Notes: a model not told the origin generated them from the letters alone. Numbered from the stretch's first letter, positions 25,351 through 36,508 are shown. The stretch is DNA of 47,410 nt from Lachnospiraceae bacterium (GCA_022767285.1 JALENY010000028.1:1-47410), one strand, 5' to 3'. Made by a program: numbers and translations.

Positions 25351-25551
25351 ATGGCAGAGACAACTGATAAAACTCCCAAGAAGAGTTTTTTCAAGGGCCT
25401 TAAGTCCGAATTCCGCAAGATCGTATGGACCAGCAAGGAAGATCTGGTAAAACAGACGGTGATTGTGGTTGTTATTTCACTGATCATGTGTGCGCTGATT
25501 ACAGCAATCGACAGTGTGGTTCTGGAAGGTATCAATCTTTTAGTGAAATAA
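25351..25551 (+). CDS. secE: Preprotein translocase subunit SecE
   Basis: A 66-residue protein with a charged amphipathic N-terminal helix (FFKGLKSEFRKIVWTSKEDL, the SecE signature) and one membrane helix (VIVVVISLIMCALITAIDSVV). SecE clamps SecY in the plasma membrane. The ATG at 25351 is preferred to the one at 25342 from the AGGTG box spacing. It lies 20 bases after rpmG and 23 bases before nusG. Confidence 0.96.
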   Translation: MAETTDKTPKKSFFKGLKSEFRKIVWTSKEDLVKQTVIVVVISLIMCALITAIDSVVLEGINLLVK

Positions 25552-25574
25552 AACAGGACAAAGGTGGTTAGATA

Positions 25575-26105
25575 ATGTCAGAAGCAAATTGGTACGTAGT
25601 CCACACATATTCGGGCTATGAAAACAAAGTAAAAGCCAACATTGAGAAGACAATCGAAAACAGACACCTTGAAGACCAGATTCTGGAGGTCCGTGTCCCG
25701 CTTGAAGAAGTGACGGAAATGAAAAACGGAGTTGCCAGACAGGTTCAGAAAAAAATGTTTCCGGGATATGTTCTGCTGAACATGATCATGAACGATGACA
25801 CCTGGTATGTGGTTCGCAATACCAGAGGTGTGACAGGGTTCGTAGGCCCGGGATCAAAGCCGGTACCGTTGACAGAAACGGAGATGAAGAATCTTGGCAT
25901 TTATGGAGAGCCGGCAGCAAAAAATCATGTTGTTGTAGACTTTGCAGAAGGTGACAGTGTTGTTGTTACAGCCGGAGCATGGGAAGATACAGCCGGAGTG
26001 ATCCAGAGCATGAACATGCAGAAACAGACGGTTACCATCAATGTTGAGTTATTCGGCCGCGAAACGCCGGTTGAAATAAGTTTCGCAGATGTGCGGAAAA
26101 TGTAA
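25575..26105 (+). CDS. nusG: Transcription termination/antitermination factor NusG
   Basis: The 176-residue product has the NGN domain (NWYVVHTYSGYENKVKANIE, then MFPGYVLLNM and VRNTRGVTGFVG) and a C-terminal KOW domain (AEGDSVVVTAGAWEDTAGVIQ). NusG binds the RNA polymerase clamp and links transcription to the ribosome or Rho. The KOW loop reads AGAWED where many NusG proteins have GPFKG/AF, a small variation common in this group. Good AAGGTGG ribosome binding site. Confidence 0.96.
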   Translation: MSEANWYVVHTYSGYENKVKANIEKTIENRHLEDQILEVRVPLEEVTEMKNGVARQVQKKMFPGYVLLNMIMNDDTWYVVRNTRGVTGFVGPGSKPVPLTETEMKNLGIYGEPAAKNHVVVDFAEGDSVVVTAGAWEDTAGVIQSMNMQKQTVTINVELFGRETPVEISFADVRKM

Positions 26106-26136
26106 GAAGTAAATCCGCATGGATTTCATGTAACGC

Positions 26137-26169
26137 GTGGAAGGGGCGCAAGGCTCCCCGCCATACCAC
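26137..26169 (+). promoter_or_regulatory. Candidate L1-binding leader hairpin before rplK
   Basis: GTGG (26137-26140) pairs with CCAC (26166-26169) and GGGG (26143-26146) with CCCC (26156-26159), separated by an asymmetric internal loop AA / GCCATA. The same plan recurs before rplA. Two helices with an asymmetric loop is the known shape of ribosomal protein L1 mRNA sites. Confidence 0.6.
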
Positions 26170-26190
26170 AATTATTAGGAGGTGCCGAAC

Positions 26191-26616
26191 ATGGCAAAGA
26201 AAGTAACAGGTTATATTAAATTACAGATTCCCGGTGGCAAGGCAACACCAGCACCGCCAGTCGGACCGGCTCTCGGTCAGCACGGTGTAAACATTGTTGA
26301 GTTTACAAAACAGTTTAATGCAAGAACAGCAGATAAAAACGGTATGATCATCCCGGTTGTTATCACTGTTTATGCGGACAGAAGCTTTAGTTTTATTACA
26401 AAGACCCCGCCTGCAGCAGTTTTAATTAAGCAAGCCTGCAACATCAAATCAGGTTCAGGTGTTCCGAACAAAACAAAGGTAGCTACCATTACCAAAGCGC
26501 AGGTTAAAGAAATCGCTGAAACAAAAATGCCGGACTTGAACGCAGGTTCTCTTGAAGCAGCTATGAGCATCATCGCTGGTACCTGCAGAAGTATGGGCGT
26601 AGTAGTAGAAGAGTAA
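26191..26616 (+). CDS. rplK: 50S ribosomal protein L11
   Basis: The 141-residue protein has the standard length and begins [35 protein letters not shown], with the C-terminal rRNA-binding segment containing [12 protein letters not shown]. It organises the GTPase-associated centre and is needed for RelA-type responses. ATG 26191 is 8 bases after GGAGG; the upstream in-frame ATG at 26182 overlaps that site and is rejected. Confidence 0.97.
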   Translation: MAKKVTGYIKLQIPGGKATPAPPVGPALGQHGVNIVEFTKQFNARTADKNGMIIPVVITVYADRSFSFITKTPPAAVLIKQACNIKSGSGVPNKTKVATITKAQVKEIAETKMPDLNAGSLEAAMSIIAGTCRSMGVVVEE

Positions 26617-26645
26617 GTGGAAGGGTTTTCCCCCGCTAATACCAC
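26617..26645 (+). promoter_or_regulatory. Candidate L1-binding leader hairpin before rplA
   Basis: Directly after the rplK stop, GTGG (26617-26620) pairs with CCAC (26642-26645) and GGG (26623-26625) with CCC (26632-26634), with AA / GCTAATA as internal loop. Nearly the same as the hairpin before rplK. It ends three bases before the rplA ribosome binding site. Confidence 0.6.
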
Positions 26646-26664
26646 ATGGAGGTTATAGAAGAAT

Positions 26665-27357
26665 ATGAAACATGGTAAGAAATATTTGGAAGCCGCAAAA
26701 GCAGTAGATCGCGCTACTCTGTATGATCCTGCTGAGGCAATTGCATTAGTAAAGACTACTGCAAAAGCAAAATTTGATGAGACAATCGAAGCTCACATCA
26801 GAACCGGTTGTGACGGACGTCATGCAGATCAGCAGATCCGTGGCGCTGTTGTACTTCCTAACGGAACAGGTAAACAGGTTCGTGTGCTTGTATTTGCAAG
26901 AGGAGCAAAAGCTGATGAAGCTCAGGCAGCCGGAGCGGAATTCGTTGGAGCAGAGGAACTGATCCCGAGAATTCAGAACGAAGGATGGTTTGACTATGAT
27001 GTAGTAGTAGCTACTCCGGATATGATGGGTGTAGTTGGTCGTCTTGGTCGTATCCTTGGACCGAAAGGTCTTATGCCGAACCCGAAGGCTGGTACCGTTA
27101 CTATGGATGTTGCAAAAGCCGTTAAAGAAATCAAAGCCGGTAAAATTGAGTACCGTCTTGACAAAACAAACATCATTCATGTACCGGTAGGAAAAGCTTC
27201 CTTCACAGAAGAACAGCTTATGCAGAACTTCCAGGCACTGATTGATGCTCTGAACAAAGCAAAACCGGCTGCAGTAAAAGGTCAGTTCATGAAGAGCGTA
27301 ACACTCGCTTCTACCATGGGACCTGGCGTAAAAGTAAATCCGGTTAAACTTGCTTAA
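26665..27357 (+). CDS. rplA: 50S ribosomal protein L1
   Basis: The 230-residue product begins [26 protein letters not shown] and has the L1 motifs [27 protein letters not shown] and [14 protein letters not shown]. It forms the mobile L1 stalk of the 50S subunit and in many bacteria represses its own operon by binding mRNA. Twin candidate sites precede rplK and rplA. GGAGG ribosome binding site at 26648-26652. Confidence 0.97.
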   Translation: MKHGKKYLEAAKAVDRATLYDPAEAIALVKTTAKAKFDETIEAHIRTGCDGRHADQQIRGAVVLPNGTGKQVRVLVFARGAKADEAQAAGAEFVGAEELIPRIQNEGWFDYDVVVATPDMMGVVGRLGRILGPKGLMPNPKAGTVTMDVAKAVKEIKAGKIEYRLDKTNIIHVPVGKASFTEEQLMQNFQALIDALNKAKPAAVKGQFMKSVTLASTMGPGVKVNPVKLA

Positions 27358-27373
27358 GATAAATAAAATATGG

Positions 27374-27402
27374 TTGACATGGCCCAAAGGCCGTGTTAAA
27401 AT
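27374..27402 (+). promoter_or_regulatory. Promoter of rplJL
   Basis: TTGACA (27374-27379), exactly 17 bases, TAAAAT (27397-27402), just after rplA. Transcription would start near 27409 and include the whole L10 leader. Confidence 0.85.
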
Positions 27403-27417
27403 ACCATTCGTAATATG

Positions 27418-27526
27418 CCGAAGACAGCAGGTACCGTAAGGTGTAAGTTGCAGACGCCTGCCGAGGAAATATTTCTTGTTAAACAGAGAAATTATGCGCC
27501 CTCATGTCTTGTGCATGAGGGCTTTT
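27418..27526 (+). ncRNA. Ribosomal protein L10 leader
   Basis: The leader holds the conserved L10-leader strings: AAGACAGCAGG near the 5' end and GCCTGCCGAGG about 35 bases later, which pair to form the L10(L12)4-binding stem-loop region. It is followed by a terminator hairpin before rplJ. In Firmicutes this RNA represses rplJL when free L10-L12 complex accumulates. Confidence 0.88.
27498..27526 (+). terminator. Attenuator terminator of the L10 leader
   Basis: GCCCTCATG (27498-27506), 7-base loop, CATGAGGGC (27514-27522), then TTTT. It stands about 48 bases before the rplJ start, as expected for leader-controlled attenuation. Confidence 0.85.
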
Positions 27527-27573
27527 ACATTTTCGATTCGGCACACAAATATATAAGGAGGTGCACCAGTTTT

Positions 27574-28098
27574 ATGGCAAAAGTTGAACTTAAAAAACCG
27601 ATCGTTGATGAAATTGCCAGCCAGGTTAAAGATGCAGAGGCAGTAGTGCTTGTAAAATACCTTGGTATGACCGTAGAGCAGGATACTGCAATGCGTAAAG
27701 AGCTGAGAGAAGCAGGTGTTACTTATAAAGTATATAAGAACACTATGATGAACTTTGCTTTCCAGGGAACCCAGTGCGAATCACTGCAGAAACATCTTGA
27801 CGGCCCCAATGCCATCGCGATTTCTCAGGATGATGCAACCGCTCCGGCCAGAATCCTTGCAAAATATGCAAAGACTGTAAAGCCGCTTGAGTTAGTTGCA
27901 GCTGTAGTAGAAGGCACATACTTTGATGAAGCGGGCGTAAAAGAATTATCCGATATCCCGAACAGAGAAGTACTGCTTGGAAGATTGCTTGGAAGTATGC
28001 AGTCACCGATCGCCAACTTTGCTCGTGTTATTAAGCAGATTGCTGAAAAAGACGGCGAGACAGGAAGCGAAGCAGCAGAAGCTCCGGCTGAAGCGTAA
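27574..28098 (+). CDS. rplJ: 50S ribosomal protein L10
   Basis: A 174-residue protein beginning MAKVELKKPIVDEIASQVKDAEAVVLVKYLGM, with the YKVYKNTMM segment that contacts 23S rRNA and a C-terminal helix for binding L7/L12 dimers. The start at 27574 follows AAGGAGG by 12 bases; the longer frame upstream is the leader RNA. L10 anchors the L12 stalk. Confidence 0.97.
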   Translation: MAKVELKKPIVDEIASQVKDAEAVVLVKYLGMTVEQDTAMRKELREAGVTYKVYKNTMMNFAFQGTQCESLQKHLDGPNAIAISQDDATAPARILAKYAKTVKPLELVAAVVEGTYFDEAGVKELSDIPNREVLLGRLLGSMQSPIANFARVIKQIAEKDGETGSEAAEAPAEA

Positions 28099-28113
28099 TA
28101 CTTTTGAAATGTG

Positions 28114-28141
28114 TTCCGCAATCTGATCTGATGAAGCGGAA
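28114..28141 (+). other. Small hairpin between rplJ and rplL
   Basis: TTCCGC (28114-28119) pairs with GCGGAA (28136-28141) around a 16-base loop in the 95-base gap. It might help adjust L12 output or mRNA processing, since L12 is needed in several copies per L10; otherwise it has no known identity. Confidence 0.35.
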
Positions 28142-28193
28142 ATGAAGATTTTGAAAATGAAAATGAAAAAATATTATAATGGAGGAAAATAAA

Positions 28194-28568
28194 ATGGCAA
28201 AATTAACCACAGCAGAATTTATCGAAGCGATTAAAGAGTTATCTGTATTAGAGTTAAATGAACTTGTAAAAGCATGTGAAGAAGAATTTGGTGTATCTGC
28301 AGCAGCAGGTGTTGTAGTTGCAGGTCCGGCAGCAGCTGCTGAAGAAGTTGAAGAGAAAACTGAGTTTGATGTTGAGCTGACAGAAGTTGGTGCTCAGAAA
28401 GTTAAAGTTATCAAAGTTGTACGTGAAGCTACCGGCTTAGGTCTGAAAGAAGCAAAAGAAGTAGTTGACGGTGCTCCGAAGGTAGTTAAAGAAGGCATCT
28501 CCAAAGCAGAAGCTGATGAACTCAAAGCTAAACTTGAAGAAGTTGGCGCTAAAGTTACTCTTAAATAA
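28194..28568 (+). CDS. rplL: 50S ribosomal protein L7/L12
   Basis: A 124-residue protein: N-terminal dimerisation domain [27 protein letters not shown], an Ala/Val hinge, and the C-terminal factor-binding domain with [21 protein letters not shown] and a [12 protein letters not shown] end. It recruits elongation factors. GGAGG ribosome binding site 8 bases before ATG 28194. Codon use is highly biased, as for abundant proteins. Confidence 0.97.
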   Translation: MAKLTTAEFIEAIKELSVLELNELVKACEEEFGVSAAAGVVVAGPAAAAEEVEEKTEFDVELTEVGAQKVKVIKVVREATGLGLKEAKEVVDGAPKVVKEGISKAEADELKAKLEEVGAKVTLK

Positions 28569-28572
28569 TCTT

Positions 28573-28619
28573 GAACCAACACTGGGCTGTTGCCGTATCG
28601 GCAGCAGCCTTTTTGGTTC
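28573..28619 (+). terminator. Terminator/attenuator after rplL
   Basis: GGCTGTTGCCG (28585-28595) pairs with CGGCAGCAGCC (28599-28609) and is followed by TTTTT. Flanking GAACCAA and TTGGTTC can extend the stem. It separates rplJL from rpoBC, probably partially. Confidence 0.85.
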
Positions 28620-28623
28620 ATAG

Positions 28624-28654
28624 GGCCGGACGCCGAAGTCGGATCACGCCGGCC
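28624..28654 (+). other. Second GC-rich stem in the rplL-rpoB gap
   Basis: GGCCGG pairs with CCGGCC, CG with CG and CCG with CGG, with a bulged A and an ATCA side loop, closing on AAGT. No T tract follows, so it is not a terminator; a processing site or protein-binding RNA is possible. The rest of the gap 28655-28758 shows nothing else. Confidence 0.5.
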
Positions 28655-28758
28655 GGTGCAAATTTGCCCTGTGAATGATAAATCAAACCGTATGAATTGC
28701 AGGTTTGTCAAGGGATTTCTTTGATAAAAAAGTATTTCGTTATTTTGAATAATTTTGC

Positions 28759-28788
28759 TTGACACATTTGTAGCACTTGTGCTATATT
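28759..28788 (+). promoter_or_regulatory. Promoter of rpoBC
   Basis: TTGACA (28759-28764), 18 bases, TATATT (28783-28788), preceded by TGTGC. The leader of about 120 bases before rpoB contains CTTTTC/GAAAAG and CACTAT/ATAGTG complementary segments but no known riboswitch. Confidence 0.8.
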
Positions 28789-28917
28789 TAAGAATGCACT
28801 ATTATGGCAAAGAGTGCCCGCGATTATAGCTCTTTTCAGGGAAAAGAACACAAGATATAGTGGTTGGGCAGTTTGCGGTAATAAATTTATGAAAATATAC
28901 AAGGGGTGAAACGTCTA

Positions 28918-31900
28918 ATGGAGAAAAACAGAATTCGTCCGATCACATCCGGAAAAAGTATGCGAATGAGCTACCAGCGGCAAAAAGAAGTCCTCGAGAT
29001 GCCGAATCTGATTGAAGTTCAGAAGAATTCTTATGACTGGTTCATCAGCGAGGGTCTTCGAGAGGTGTTTGATGATATCTCTCCTATTGAAGATTACAGC
29101 GGCAAGCTGAGTCTGGAATTCGTTGATTTTACTTTGTGTGAAGACGATATCAAGTATCCGATTGAAGAGTGCAAAGAAAGGGATGCCAATTATGCGGCTC
29201 CTTTGAAAGTCAGAGTAAGACTTCACAATAAAGAAAATGGTGAAATAAAAGAACATGAGATTTTTATGGGCGATCTTCCGCTCATGACAGCTACCGGAAC
29301 CTTCATTATCAATGGTGCCGAGCGTGTTATCGTAAGCCAGTTGGTTCGTTCTCCAGGTATCTACTATGCAATTGCCCATGACAAATTAGGTAAAAGACTG
29401 TTTTCTTCCACCGTTATTCCGAACCGTGGAGCATGGCTGGAATATGAAACAGACTCCAATGACGTATTTTATGTCCGTGTTGACCGGACCAGAAAAGTCC
29501 CCATTACAGTCCTGATTCGTGCTCTTGGCTACGGATCCAATGCGGAAATACTGGAACTGTTCGGTGAAGAACCGAAAATTTATGCCAGCTTCGGAAAAGA
29601 CACTTCCACAAATTATCAGGAAGGTCTTCTTGAGCTGTATAAAAAGATCCGTCCCGGCGAGCCTCTGGCAGTTGAGAGCGCAGAGAGCCTGATCATGAGC
29701 ATGTTCTTCGATCCGAGAAGATACGATCTGGCAAAAGTAGGACGTTATAAATTCAATAAAAAGCTGTTGCTGAAGAATCGAATCACCGACTTCCCGCTGG
29801 CAGAAGATGTTGTGGATGTGACAACCGGCGAGATTCTTGCAGAAGCAGGTACAAAAGTGACGAGAGAACTGGCGGATCAGATTCAGAATGCGGCAGTTCC
29901 CTTTGTGTGGGTTCAGACAGAAGAACGTAAGGTGAAAGTTCTCTCCAGTATGATGGTTGACATAACGAATTTCGTGGATGCGGATCCGAAGGAACTGGGT
30001 GTTACAGAATTAGTATATTATCCTGTCCTTGCAAAAATACTGGAAGAAAATGAGAATCCGGAAGATGTTAAGGAAGCGGTGAAACGTCAGATCCATGAAC
30101 TGATTCCGAAGCATATCACAAAAGAGGACATTCTGGCTTCTATCAACTACAACATTCATCTGGAGTATGGACTCGGAAATGACGATGATATCGACCACCT
30201 GGGCAATCGTCGTATCCGTGCGGTCGGTGAACTTTTGCAGAACCAGTACCGCATCGGTCTGTCCAGACTGGAGCGTGTGGTTCGTGAACGTATGACCACC
30301 CAGGATATTGAGACGATCACCCCGCAGTCTCTGATTAATATCAAACCGGTAACCGCAGCGGTAAAAGAATTCTTTGGTTCTTCCCAGCTGTCCCAGTTTA
30401 TGGATCAGAACAACCCCCTTGGTGAGCTGACCCATAAGAGACGTCTCTCCGCACTGGGTCCCGGCGGTCTGTCACGAGACAGAGCCGGATTCGAGGTTCG
30501 AGATGTACATTATTCTCATTATGGAAGAATGTGTCCTATTGAGACACCTGAAGGTCCGAACATCGGTCTGATTAACTCACTGGCATCCTATGCACGTATC
30601 AACCAGTATGGTTTTGTTGAGGCTCCATACCGCAAGATCGACCATTCTGATCCGCAGAATCCGCGTGTAACGGACGAAGTTGTCTACATGACGGCCGATG
30701 AGGAGGATAATTATCATGTAGCTCAGGCGAATGAGCCGCTGGATGCAGAGGGCCATTTTGTTAATAAAAACGTATCCGGTCGTTATCGCGAAGAGACCCA
30801 GGAGTACGAGAGAAGCCGTTTTGATTATATGGACGTATCTCCGAAAATGGTATTCTCCGTTGCGACGGCGCTGATTCCTTTCCTTCAGAACGACGATGCC
30901 AACCGTGCGCTGATGGGTTCCAACATGCAGCGTCAGGCGGTACCGCTTCTGGTTACTGAGGCTCCTGTAGTGGGAACCGGTATGGAAGCAAAGGCAGCGG
31001 TTGACTCCGGTGTCTGTGTTGTGGCAAAGAGATCCGGTGTCGTTGAGCGTGCCGCTTCTACGGAAATCGTGATTCGTCATGACGACGGAACAAGAGAGAC
31101 ATACAAACTGACAAAATTCTTAAGAAGTAACCAGAGTAACTGCTACAATCAGAAACCGATTGTGAACAAAGGCGATTATGTTGAGGCAGGCTCTGTCATT
31201 GCAGATGGTCCGTCCACATCAAACGGTGAGCTGGCACTGGGCAAAAATCCGCTGATCGGATTCATGACCTGGGAAGGTTACAACTACGAGGATGCGGTTC
31301 TGTTAAGTGAGAGACTGGTTCAGGAAGATGTTTATACTTCGGTTCATATTGAAGAGTATGAGGCTGAGTCCCGTGATACAAAACTTGGACCGGAAGAGAT
31401 CACCCGTGATGTTCCGGGTGTTGGTGATGATGCTCTGAAAGATCTGGATGAGCGCGGAATCATCCGCATTGGTGCGGAAGTGCGTGCCGGTGATATCCTG
31501 GTTGGTAAAGTAACACCCAAGGGTGAAACCGAGCTGACTGCCGAAGAGCGTCTGCTTCGCGCAATTTTTGGTGAAAAAGCCCGTGAAGTGCGTGATACAT
31601 CCCTGAAAGTACCCCATGGTGAGTACGGTATTGTTGTGGATGCAAAAGTATTTACAAGAGATAACGGTGATGAACTGCCTCCGGGAGTAAATCAGTCCGT
31701 TCGCATTTATATCGCACAGAAGAGAAAGATTTCCGTTGGTGATAAGATGGCTGGTCGTCACGGTAACAAGGGTGTTGTTTCCCGTGTCCTTCCGGTAGAA
31801 GATATGCCGTATCTGCCAAACGGACGCCCGCTGGATATTGTGCTGAATCCGTTGGGTGTACCTTCCCGTATGAACATCGGACAGGTTTTGGAGATCCATC

Positions 31901-32766
31901 TGAGCCTTGCCGCCAAAGCATTGGGATTCAACATTGCCACACCGGTATTTGACGGCGCCAACGAAGAGGATATTATGGATACTCTGGAGCTGGCAAATGA
32001 TTATGTCAACATGGAGTGGGAAGATTTTAAAGCAAAACATCAGGATGATGTGAGCGATGAAATAATGGAATATCTGGGCAGCAACCTGGAACACAGAAAA
32101 CTGTGGAAAGGTGTACCGATTTCCAGAGATGGTAAGGTAAGACTTCGTGACGGCCGTACCGGCGAATATTTTGACAGCCCGGTAACCATCGGCCACATGC
32201 ATTACCTGAAGCTGCATCACCTGGTTGACGATAAGATCCATGCGCGTTCTACCGGACCTTACGGTATGGTTACGCAGCAGCCTCTGGGTGGTAAAGCTCA
32301 GTTCGGCGGACAGCGTTTCGGTGAGATGGAGGTTTGGGCCCTGGAGGCATATGGTGCATCCTACACCCTTCAGGAGATCCTGACCATGAAGTCTGACGAC
32401 GTTGTAGGCCGTGTGAAGACTTATGAAGCTATCATCAAAGGTGACAATATTCCGGATCCGGGTATTCCGGAATCCTTCAAGGTCCTCTTGAAAGAGCTTC
32501 AGTCTCTCGGACTGGATGTAAAAGTTCTGGATGAAAACCGCGAAGAAGTTGAACTCATGGAATCCATTGATTATGGTGAGACCGATATCCGTGCCGTGAT
32601 CGAAGGCGAAAGCAGAAGACATCATAATGAGGAAGATTATGGTGAGCTCGGCTATACGGAACAGGAATTCGACGGTGATGAACTGGTTGATATCGAGGAA
32701 GAGGATCTGGAAGATGATTTCAGTGACGACTTCTACGACCTGGATGATAGTATGGATGAAGACTAG
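28918..32766 (+). CDS. rpoB: DNA-directed RNA polymerase subunit beta
   Basis: The 1282-residue product is full length for Clostridia. It includes the rifampicin pocket [20 protein letters not shown] followed by [12 protein letters not shown], with the wild-type Ser, Asp, His and Ser at the main resistance positions, and conserved [15 protein letters not shown] and [21 protein letters not shown]. The acidic tail ([17 protein letters not shown]) is typical of the group. I place the start at ATG 28918 after AAGGGG; a GTG at 28906 overlaps that ribosome binding site. It is followed by rpoC after nine bases. Confidence 0.97.
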   Translation: MEKNRIRPITSGKSMRMSYQRQKEVLEMPNLIEVQKNSYDWFISEGLREVFDDISPIEDYSGKLSLEFVDFTLCEDDIKYPIEECKERDANYAAPLKVRVRLHNKENGEIKEHEIFMGDLPLMTATGTFIINGAERVIVSQLVRSPGIYYAIAHDKLGKRLFSSTVIPNRGAWLEYETDSNDVFYVRVDRTRKVPITVLIRALGYGSNAEILELFGEEPKIYASFGKDTSTNYQEGLLELYKKIRPGEPLAVESAESLIMSMFFDPRRYDLAKVGRYKFNKKLLLKNRITDFPLAEDVVDVTTGEILAEAGTKVTRELADQIQNAAVPFVWVQTEERKVKVLSSMMVDITNFVDADPKELGVTELVYYPVLAKILEENENPEDVKEAVKRQIHELIPKHITKEDILASINYNIHLEYGLGNDDDIDHLGNRRIRAVGELLQNQYRIGLSRLERVVRERMTTQDIETITPQSLINIKPVTAAVKEFFGSSQLSQFMDQNNPLGELTHKRRLSALGPGGLSRDRAGFEVRDVHYSHYGRMCPIETPEGPNIGLINSLASYARINQYGFVEAPYRKIDHSDPQNPRVTDEVVYMTADEEDNYHVAQANEPLDAEGHFVNKNVSGRYREETQEYERSRFDYMDVSPKMVFSVATALIPFLQNDDANRALMGSNMQRQAVPLLVTEAPVVGTGMEAKAAVDSGVCVVAKRSGVVERAASTEIVIRHDDGTRETYKLTKFLRSNQSNCYNQKPIVNKGDYVEAGSVIADGPSTSNGELALGKNPLIGFMTWEGYNYEDAVLLSERLVQEDVYTSVHIEEYEAESRDTKLGPEEITRDVPGVGDDALKDLDERGIIRIGAEVRAGDILVGKVTPKGETELTAEERLLRAIFGEKAREVRDTSLKVPHGEYGIVVDAKVFTRDNGDELPPGVNQSVRIYIAQKRKISVGDKMAGRHGNKGVVSRVLPVEDMPYLPNGRPLDIVLNPLGVPSRMNIGQVLEIHLSLAAKALGFNIATPVFDGANEEDIMDTLELANDYVNMEWEDFKAKHQDDVSDEIMEYLGSNLEHRKLWKGVPISRDGKVRLRDGRTGEYFDSPVTIGHMHYLKLHHLVDDKIHARSTGPYGMVTQQPLGGKAQFGGQRFGEMEVWALEAYGASYTLQEILTMKSDDVVGRVKTYEAIIKGDNIPDPGIPESFKVLLKELQSLGLDVKVLDENREEVELMESIDYGETDIRAVIEGESRRHHNEEDYGELGYTEQEFDGDELVDIEEEDLEDDFSDDFYDLDDSMDED

Positions 32767-32775
32767 GAGGTCAAT

Positions 32776-35700
32776 ATGGCAGAAATTTTAAACAATGAAG
32801 AATACAAACCGATGACATTTGATGCCATTAAGATTGGCCTGGCATCTCCGGAAAAGATCAGAGAATGGTCCCACGGTGAAGTATTGAAACCTGAGACCAT
32901 CAACTACAGAACTTTGAAGCCGGAAAAAGACGGTCTGTTCTGTGAACGCATCTTTGGACCGAGCAAAGACTGGGAGTGTCACTGCGGTAAGTACAAAAAA
33001 ATCCGGTATAAAGGCGTGGTCTGCGACCGATGCGGTGTAGAAGTAACAAAATCCAGCGTGCGCCGTGAGCGTATGGGCCATATTGAGCTGGCTGCTCCGG
33101 TTTCACACATCTGGTATTTCAAAGGTATTCCGTCCCGCATGGGACTGATCCTGGATCTGTCTCCACGTACACTGGAAAAAGTACTCTATTTTGCAAATTA
33201 TATTGTACTGGATCCGGGTGAGACAAATCTTCAGTATAAACAGATCCTGACAGAAAAAGAGTATCAGGATGCAAGAGAAACCTTCGGCAACGGTTTCCGT
33301 GCAGGCATGGGTGCAGAATCCATCAAGGAACTGCTGGAGGCAATTGACCTGGAGAAAGAGTCTGTCGAGATGAAGGCAGAACTGAAAAACTCCACCGGTC
33401 AGAAACGTGCACGTATTATTAAGAGGCTGGAAGTGATCGAGGCGTTCCGCGAGTCCGGAAACAAACCGGAGTGGATGATCATGACCGTTATTCCGGTTAT
33501 TCCGCCTGATATCCGTCCGATGGTTCAGCTGGATGGCGGCCGTTTTGCCACCTCCGACCTGAATGACTTATATAGAAGAATCATCAACCGCAACAACCGT
33601 CTGAAGAGACTTCTGGAGCTGGGTGCGCCGGAAATCATTGTCCGCAATGAGAAGAGAATGCTGCAGGAAGCAGTGGACGCTCTGATTGACAATGGACGCC
33701 GGGGCCGTCCGGTAACCGGACCCGGCAACCGTGCTCTGAAATCTCTGTCTGACATGCTGAAAGGTAAATCCGGACGTTTCCGTCAGAACCTGTTAGGAAA
33801 ACGTGTAGACTACTCCGGACGTTCGGTTATCGTAGTCGGACCGGAATTAAAGATCTATCAGTGCGGTCTTCCGAAAGAAATGGCAATCGAGCTGTTTAAA
33901 CCGTTCGTTATGAAAGAACTGGTTTCAAACGGCACTGCTCATAACATCAAGAGCGCAAAGAAAATGGTTGAAAAACTGCAGCCGGAAGTTTGGGATGTAC
34001 TGGAAGATGTAATTAAAGAACATCCGGTTATGCTGAACCGTGCTCCTACCCTGCATCGACTTGGTATTCAGGCGTTTGAACCGATTCTGGTTGAAGGTAA
34101 GGCAATCAAGCTGCATCCGTTGGTTTGTACCGCATTTAACGCGGACTTCGACGGTGACCAGATGGCGGTACATCTTCCGCTGTCTGTGGAAGCACAGGCT
34201 GAGTGCCGCTTCCTGCTCCTTTCACCGAACAACCTGCTGAAACCGTCTGATGGCGGTCCGGTGGCCGTTCCTTCACAGGATATGGTCCTTGGTATTTATT
34301 ATCTGACTCAGGAAAGAGAAGGGGCCAAAGGAGAAGGCAGCTATTATAAGAATCTGAATGAAGCAATTCTGGCATATGAAAACGGCTATCTGACGCTTCA
34401 AACCAGGATCAACGTCCGCTGCTCCAAAGAGATGCCGGACGGAACCGTGAAGACTGGAAATGTTCAGTCCACGCTGGGCAGATTCCTCTTCAATGAGATT
34501 CTTCCGCAGGATCTTGGATTTGTGGATCGAAGTGTTGAAGGCAATGAACTGCTTCTGGAGGTTGACTTCCATACCGGAAAAAAACAGCTGAAAAAGATTC
34601 TGGAAAAAGTTATTAATACACATGGCGCGACCAAGACGGCCGAGGTACTGGATGATATCAAGGCCATGGGTTACAAATACTCCACAAGAGCAGCCATGAC
34701 CGTATCCGTATCGGATATGACCGTTCCGCCTGAAAAGCCGGAATTGATCGCACAGGCTCAGAATACCGTTGATAAGATTACCCGCAACTTCAAGCGTGGT
34801 CTTATTACCGAGGAAGAGCGTTACCAGGAAGTTGTAGATACCTGGAAAGAAACCGATGACACATTGACCAAGGCTCTGCTGGGCGGTCTGGATAAATACA
34901 ATAACATCTTCATGATGGCAGACTCCGGAGCCCGTGGTTCTGATAAACAGATCAAACAGCTGGCCGGTATGCGTGGTTTGATGGCTGATACAACCGGTCA
35001 CACCATCGAGCTGCCGATCAAGTCAAACTTCCGTGAAGGTCTGGATGTATTGGAGTACTTCATGTCCGCACACGGTGCCCGTAAAGGTCTGTCCGATACG
35101 GCGCTGCGTACCGCTGACTCCGGTTATCTGACCAGACGTCTGGTTGACGTATCACAGGAACTGATCATCCGTGAAGTGGACTGCTGTGAAGGCCGGGATG
35201 AGATCCCGGGTATGTATGTATCTGCATTCACCGACGGAAAAGAGGAAATCGAGAGTCTTCAGGAACGTATTACCGGACGTTTCGCAGCAGAAAATATCGT
35301 GGACAAAGATGGAAACATCATTGTAAAAGCAAACCACATGATCACACCGAAGCGCGCAGAACGTGTTATGAAGTATGGTGTCAACGAAAATGGTGAGGCT
35401 CTGACAAAAGTGAAGATTCGTACCGTGCTGACCTGTAAGTCACATGTTGGTGTCTGCGTAAAATGTTATGGTGCCAATATGGCTACCGGTGAAGCTGTTC
35501 AGGTTGGTGAGTCTGTCGGTATCATAGCAGCTCAGTCAATCGGTGAGCCTGGTACACAGCTGACCATGAGAACCTTCCATACCGGTGGTGTGGCAGGTGG
35601 AGATATCACACAGGGTCTTCCTCGTGTCGAGGAGCTTTTCGAGGCAAGAAAACCGAAAGGTCTTGCAATCATCACTGAGATTGCCGGTGTGGCAACCATC

Positions 35701-36393
35701 AGCGATACAAAGAAAAAGCGTGAGATTACCGTTACAGATAATGAGACAGGCAATTCAAAGACCTATCTGATCCCTTACGGATCACGTATCAAAGTCCTCG
35801 ACGGTGCAGTGCTTGAGGCCGGTGATGAGCTGACCGAAGGTAGTGTAAATCCGCATGACATTCTGAAGATCAAGGGTGTTCGTGCGGTGCAGGATTACAT
35901 GCTGCGCGAAGTACAGCGTGTATACCGTCTGCAGGGTGTAGAAATCAATGATAAGCATATTGAGATGATCGTTCATCAGATGCTGAAAAAGGTTCGCGTT
36001 GACAACAACGGAGATACCGAGTATCTGCCGGGTACCCTGGTCGATCTGCTGGACTACGAAGATACCAATGCGAAGATGATCGCGGAAGGCAAAGAGCCGG
36101 CTGAGGGTACACAGGTTATGCTGGGTATCACGAAAGCATCTCTGGCAACCAACTCCTTCTTGTCTGCCGCATCCTTCCAGGAGACAACGAAGGTTCTGAC
36201 AGATGCCGCGATCAAGGGAAAAGTCGACCCGCTGATCGGTCTGAAGGAAAATGTTATCATCGGGCAGCTGATTCCTGCCGGTACCGGTATGAAATATTAC
36301 CGCAATGTAAAACTGGACACAGATATCCAGCCGGAAGAAGAAATCGCTGTGGCAGAGGAATTGGAACTGGAAGAACTGGAAACAGAAGAATAA
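32776..36393 (+). CDS. rpoC: DNA-directed RNA polymerase subunit beta'
   Basis: The 1205-residue subunit has the N-terminal zinc site (C68, C70, C83, C86 in ECHCGKYK...CDRCG), the catalytic Mg loop [12 protein letters not shown] (about residue 455), the bridge/trigger region [19 protein letters not shown] and the second zinc site with [13 protein letters not shown]. No large lineage insertion is seen. The GGAGG site overlaps the end of rpoB, coupling the two. A terminator follows. Confidence 0.98.
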   Translation: MAEILNNEEYKPMTFDAIKIGLASPEKIREWSHGEVLKPETINYRTLKPEKDGLFCERIFGPSKDWECHCGKYKKIRYKGVVCDRCGVEVTKSSVRRERMGHIELAAPVSHIWYFKGIPSRMGLILDLSPRTLEKVLYFANYIVLDPGETNLQYKQILTEKEYQDARETFGNGFRAGMGAESIKELLEAIDLEKESVEMKAELKNSTGQKRARIIKRLEVIEAFRESGNKPEWMIMTVIPVIPPDIRPMVQLDGGRFATSDLNDLYRRIINRNNRLKRLLELGAPEIIVRNEKRMLQEAVDALIDNGRRGRPVTGPGNRALKSLSDMLKGKSGRFRQNLLGKRVDYSGRSVIVVGPELKIYQCGLPKEMAIELFKPFVMKELVSNGTAHNIKSAKKMVEKLQPEVWDVLEDVIKEHPVMLNRAPTLHRLGIQAFEPILVEGKAIKLHPLVCTAFNADFDGDQMAVHLPLSVEAQAECRFLLLSPNNLLKPSDGGPVAVPSQDMVLGIYYLTQEREGAKGEGSYYKNLNEAILAYENGYLTLQTRINVRCSKEMPDGTVKTGNVQSTLGRFLFNEILPQDLGFVDRSVEGNELLLEVDFHTGKKQLKKILEKVINTHGATKTAEVLDDIKAMGYKYSTRAAMTVSVSDMTVPPEKPELIAQAQNTVDKITRNFKRGLITEEERYQEVVDTWKETDDTLTKALLGGLDKYNNIFMMADSGARGSDKQIKQLAGMRGLMADTTGHTIELPIKSNFREGLDVLEYFMSAHGARKGLSDTALRTADSGYLTRRLVDVSQELIIREVDCCEGRDEIPGMYVSAFTDGKEEIESLQERITGRFAAENIVDKDGNIIVKANHMITPKRAERVMKYGVNENGEALTKVKIRTVLTCKSHVGVCVKCYGANMATGEAVQVGESVGIIAAQSIGEPGTQLTMRTFHTGGVAGGDITQGLPRVEELFEARKPKGLAIITEIAGVATISDTKKKREITVTDNETGNSKTYLIPYGSRIKVLDGAVLEAGDELTEGSVNPHDILKIKGVRAVQDYMLREVQRVYRLQGVEINDKHIEMIVHQMLKKVRVDNNGDTEYLPGTLVDLLDYEDTNAKMIAEGKEPAEGTQVMLGITKASLATNSFLSAASFQETTKVLTDAAIKGKVDPLIGLKENVIIGQLIPAGTGMKYYRNVKLDTDIQPEEEIAVAEELELEELETEE

Positions 36394-36403
36394 AAAATGA
36401 GAG

Positions 36404-36436
36404 ATAGCAGGGCGGCTTGTCTGTCCTGCTATTTTT
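36404..36436 (+). terminator. Terminator after rpoC
   Basis: ATAGCAGG (36404-36411) pairs with CCTGCTAT (36425-36432), with further pairing possible inside, followed by TTTTT. It closes the rpo operon and separates it from the accessory island. Confidence 0.85.
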
Positions 36437-36440
36437 GCAG

Positions 36441-36469
36441 TTGTGGGACGGGGCTTTTTTGTGTATACT
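36441..36469 (+). promoter_or_regulatory. Possible promoter of the zinc-ribbon/radical-SAM pair
   Basis: TTGTGG (36441-36446), 17 bases, TATACT (36464-36469), 40 bases before the GTG of the zinc-ribbon gene. The -35 match is modest. Confidence 0.5.
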
Positions 36470-36508
36470 GAATATAGATGAGAGAGAACGGAAGAAAGGA
36501 CTGACTTT

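Noticed and set aside
28906-28917. GTG start for rpoB four codons upstream
   Set aside because: The GTG overlaps the only ribosome binding site (AAGGGG), leaving ATG 28918 as the better start.
31303-32625. A 440-codon open frame on the minus strand within rpoB
   Set aside because: It is the mirror of a highly conserved, codon-biased gene; no ribosome binding site or promoter, and the rpoB frame explains the sequence.
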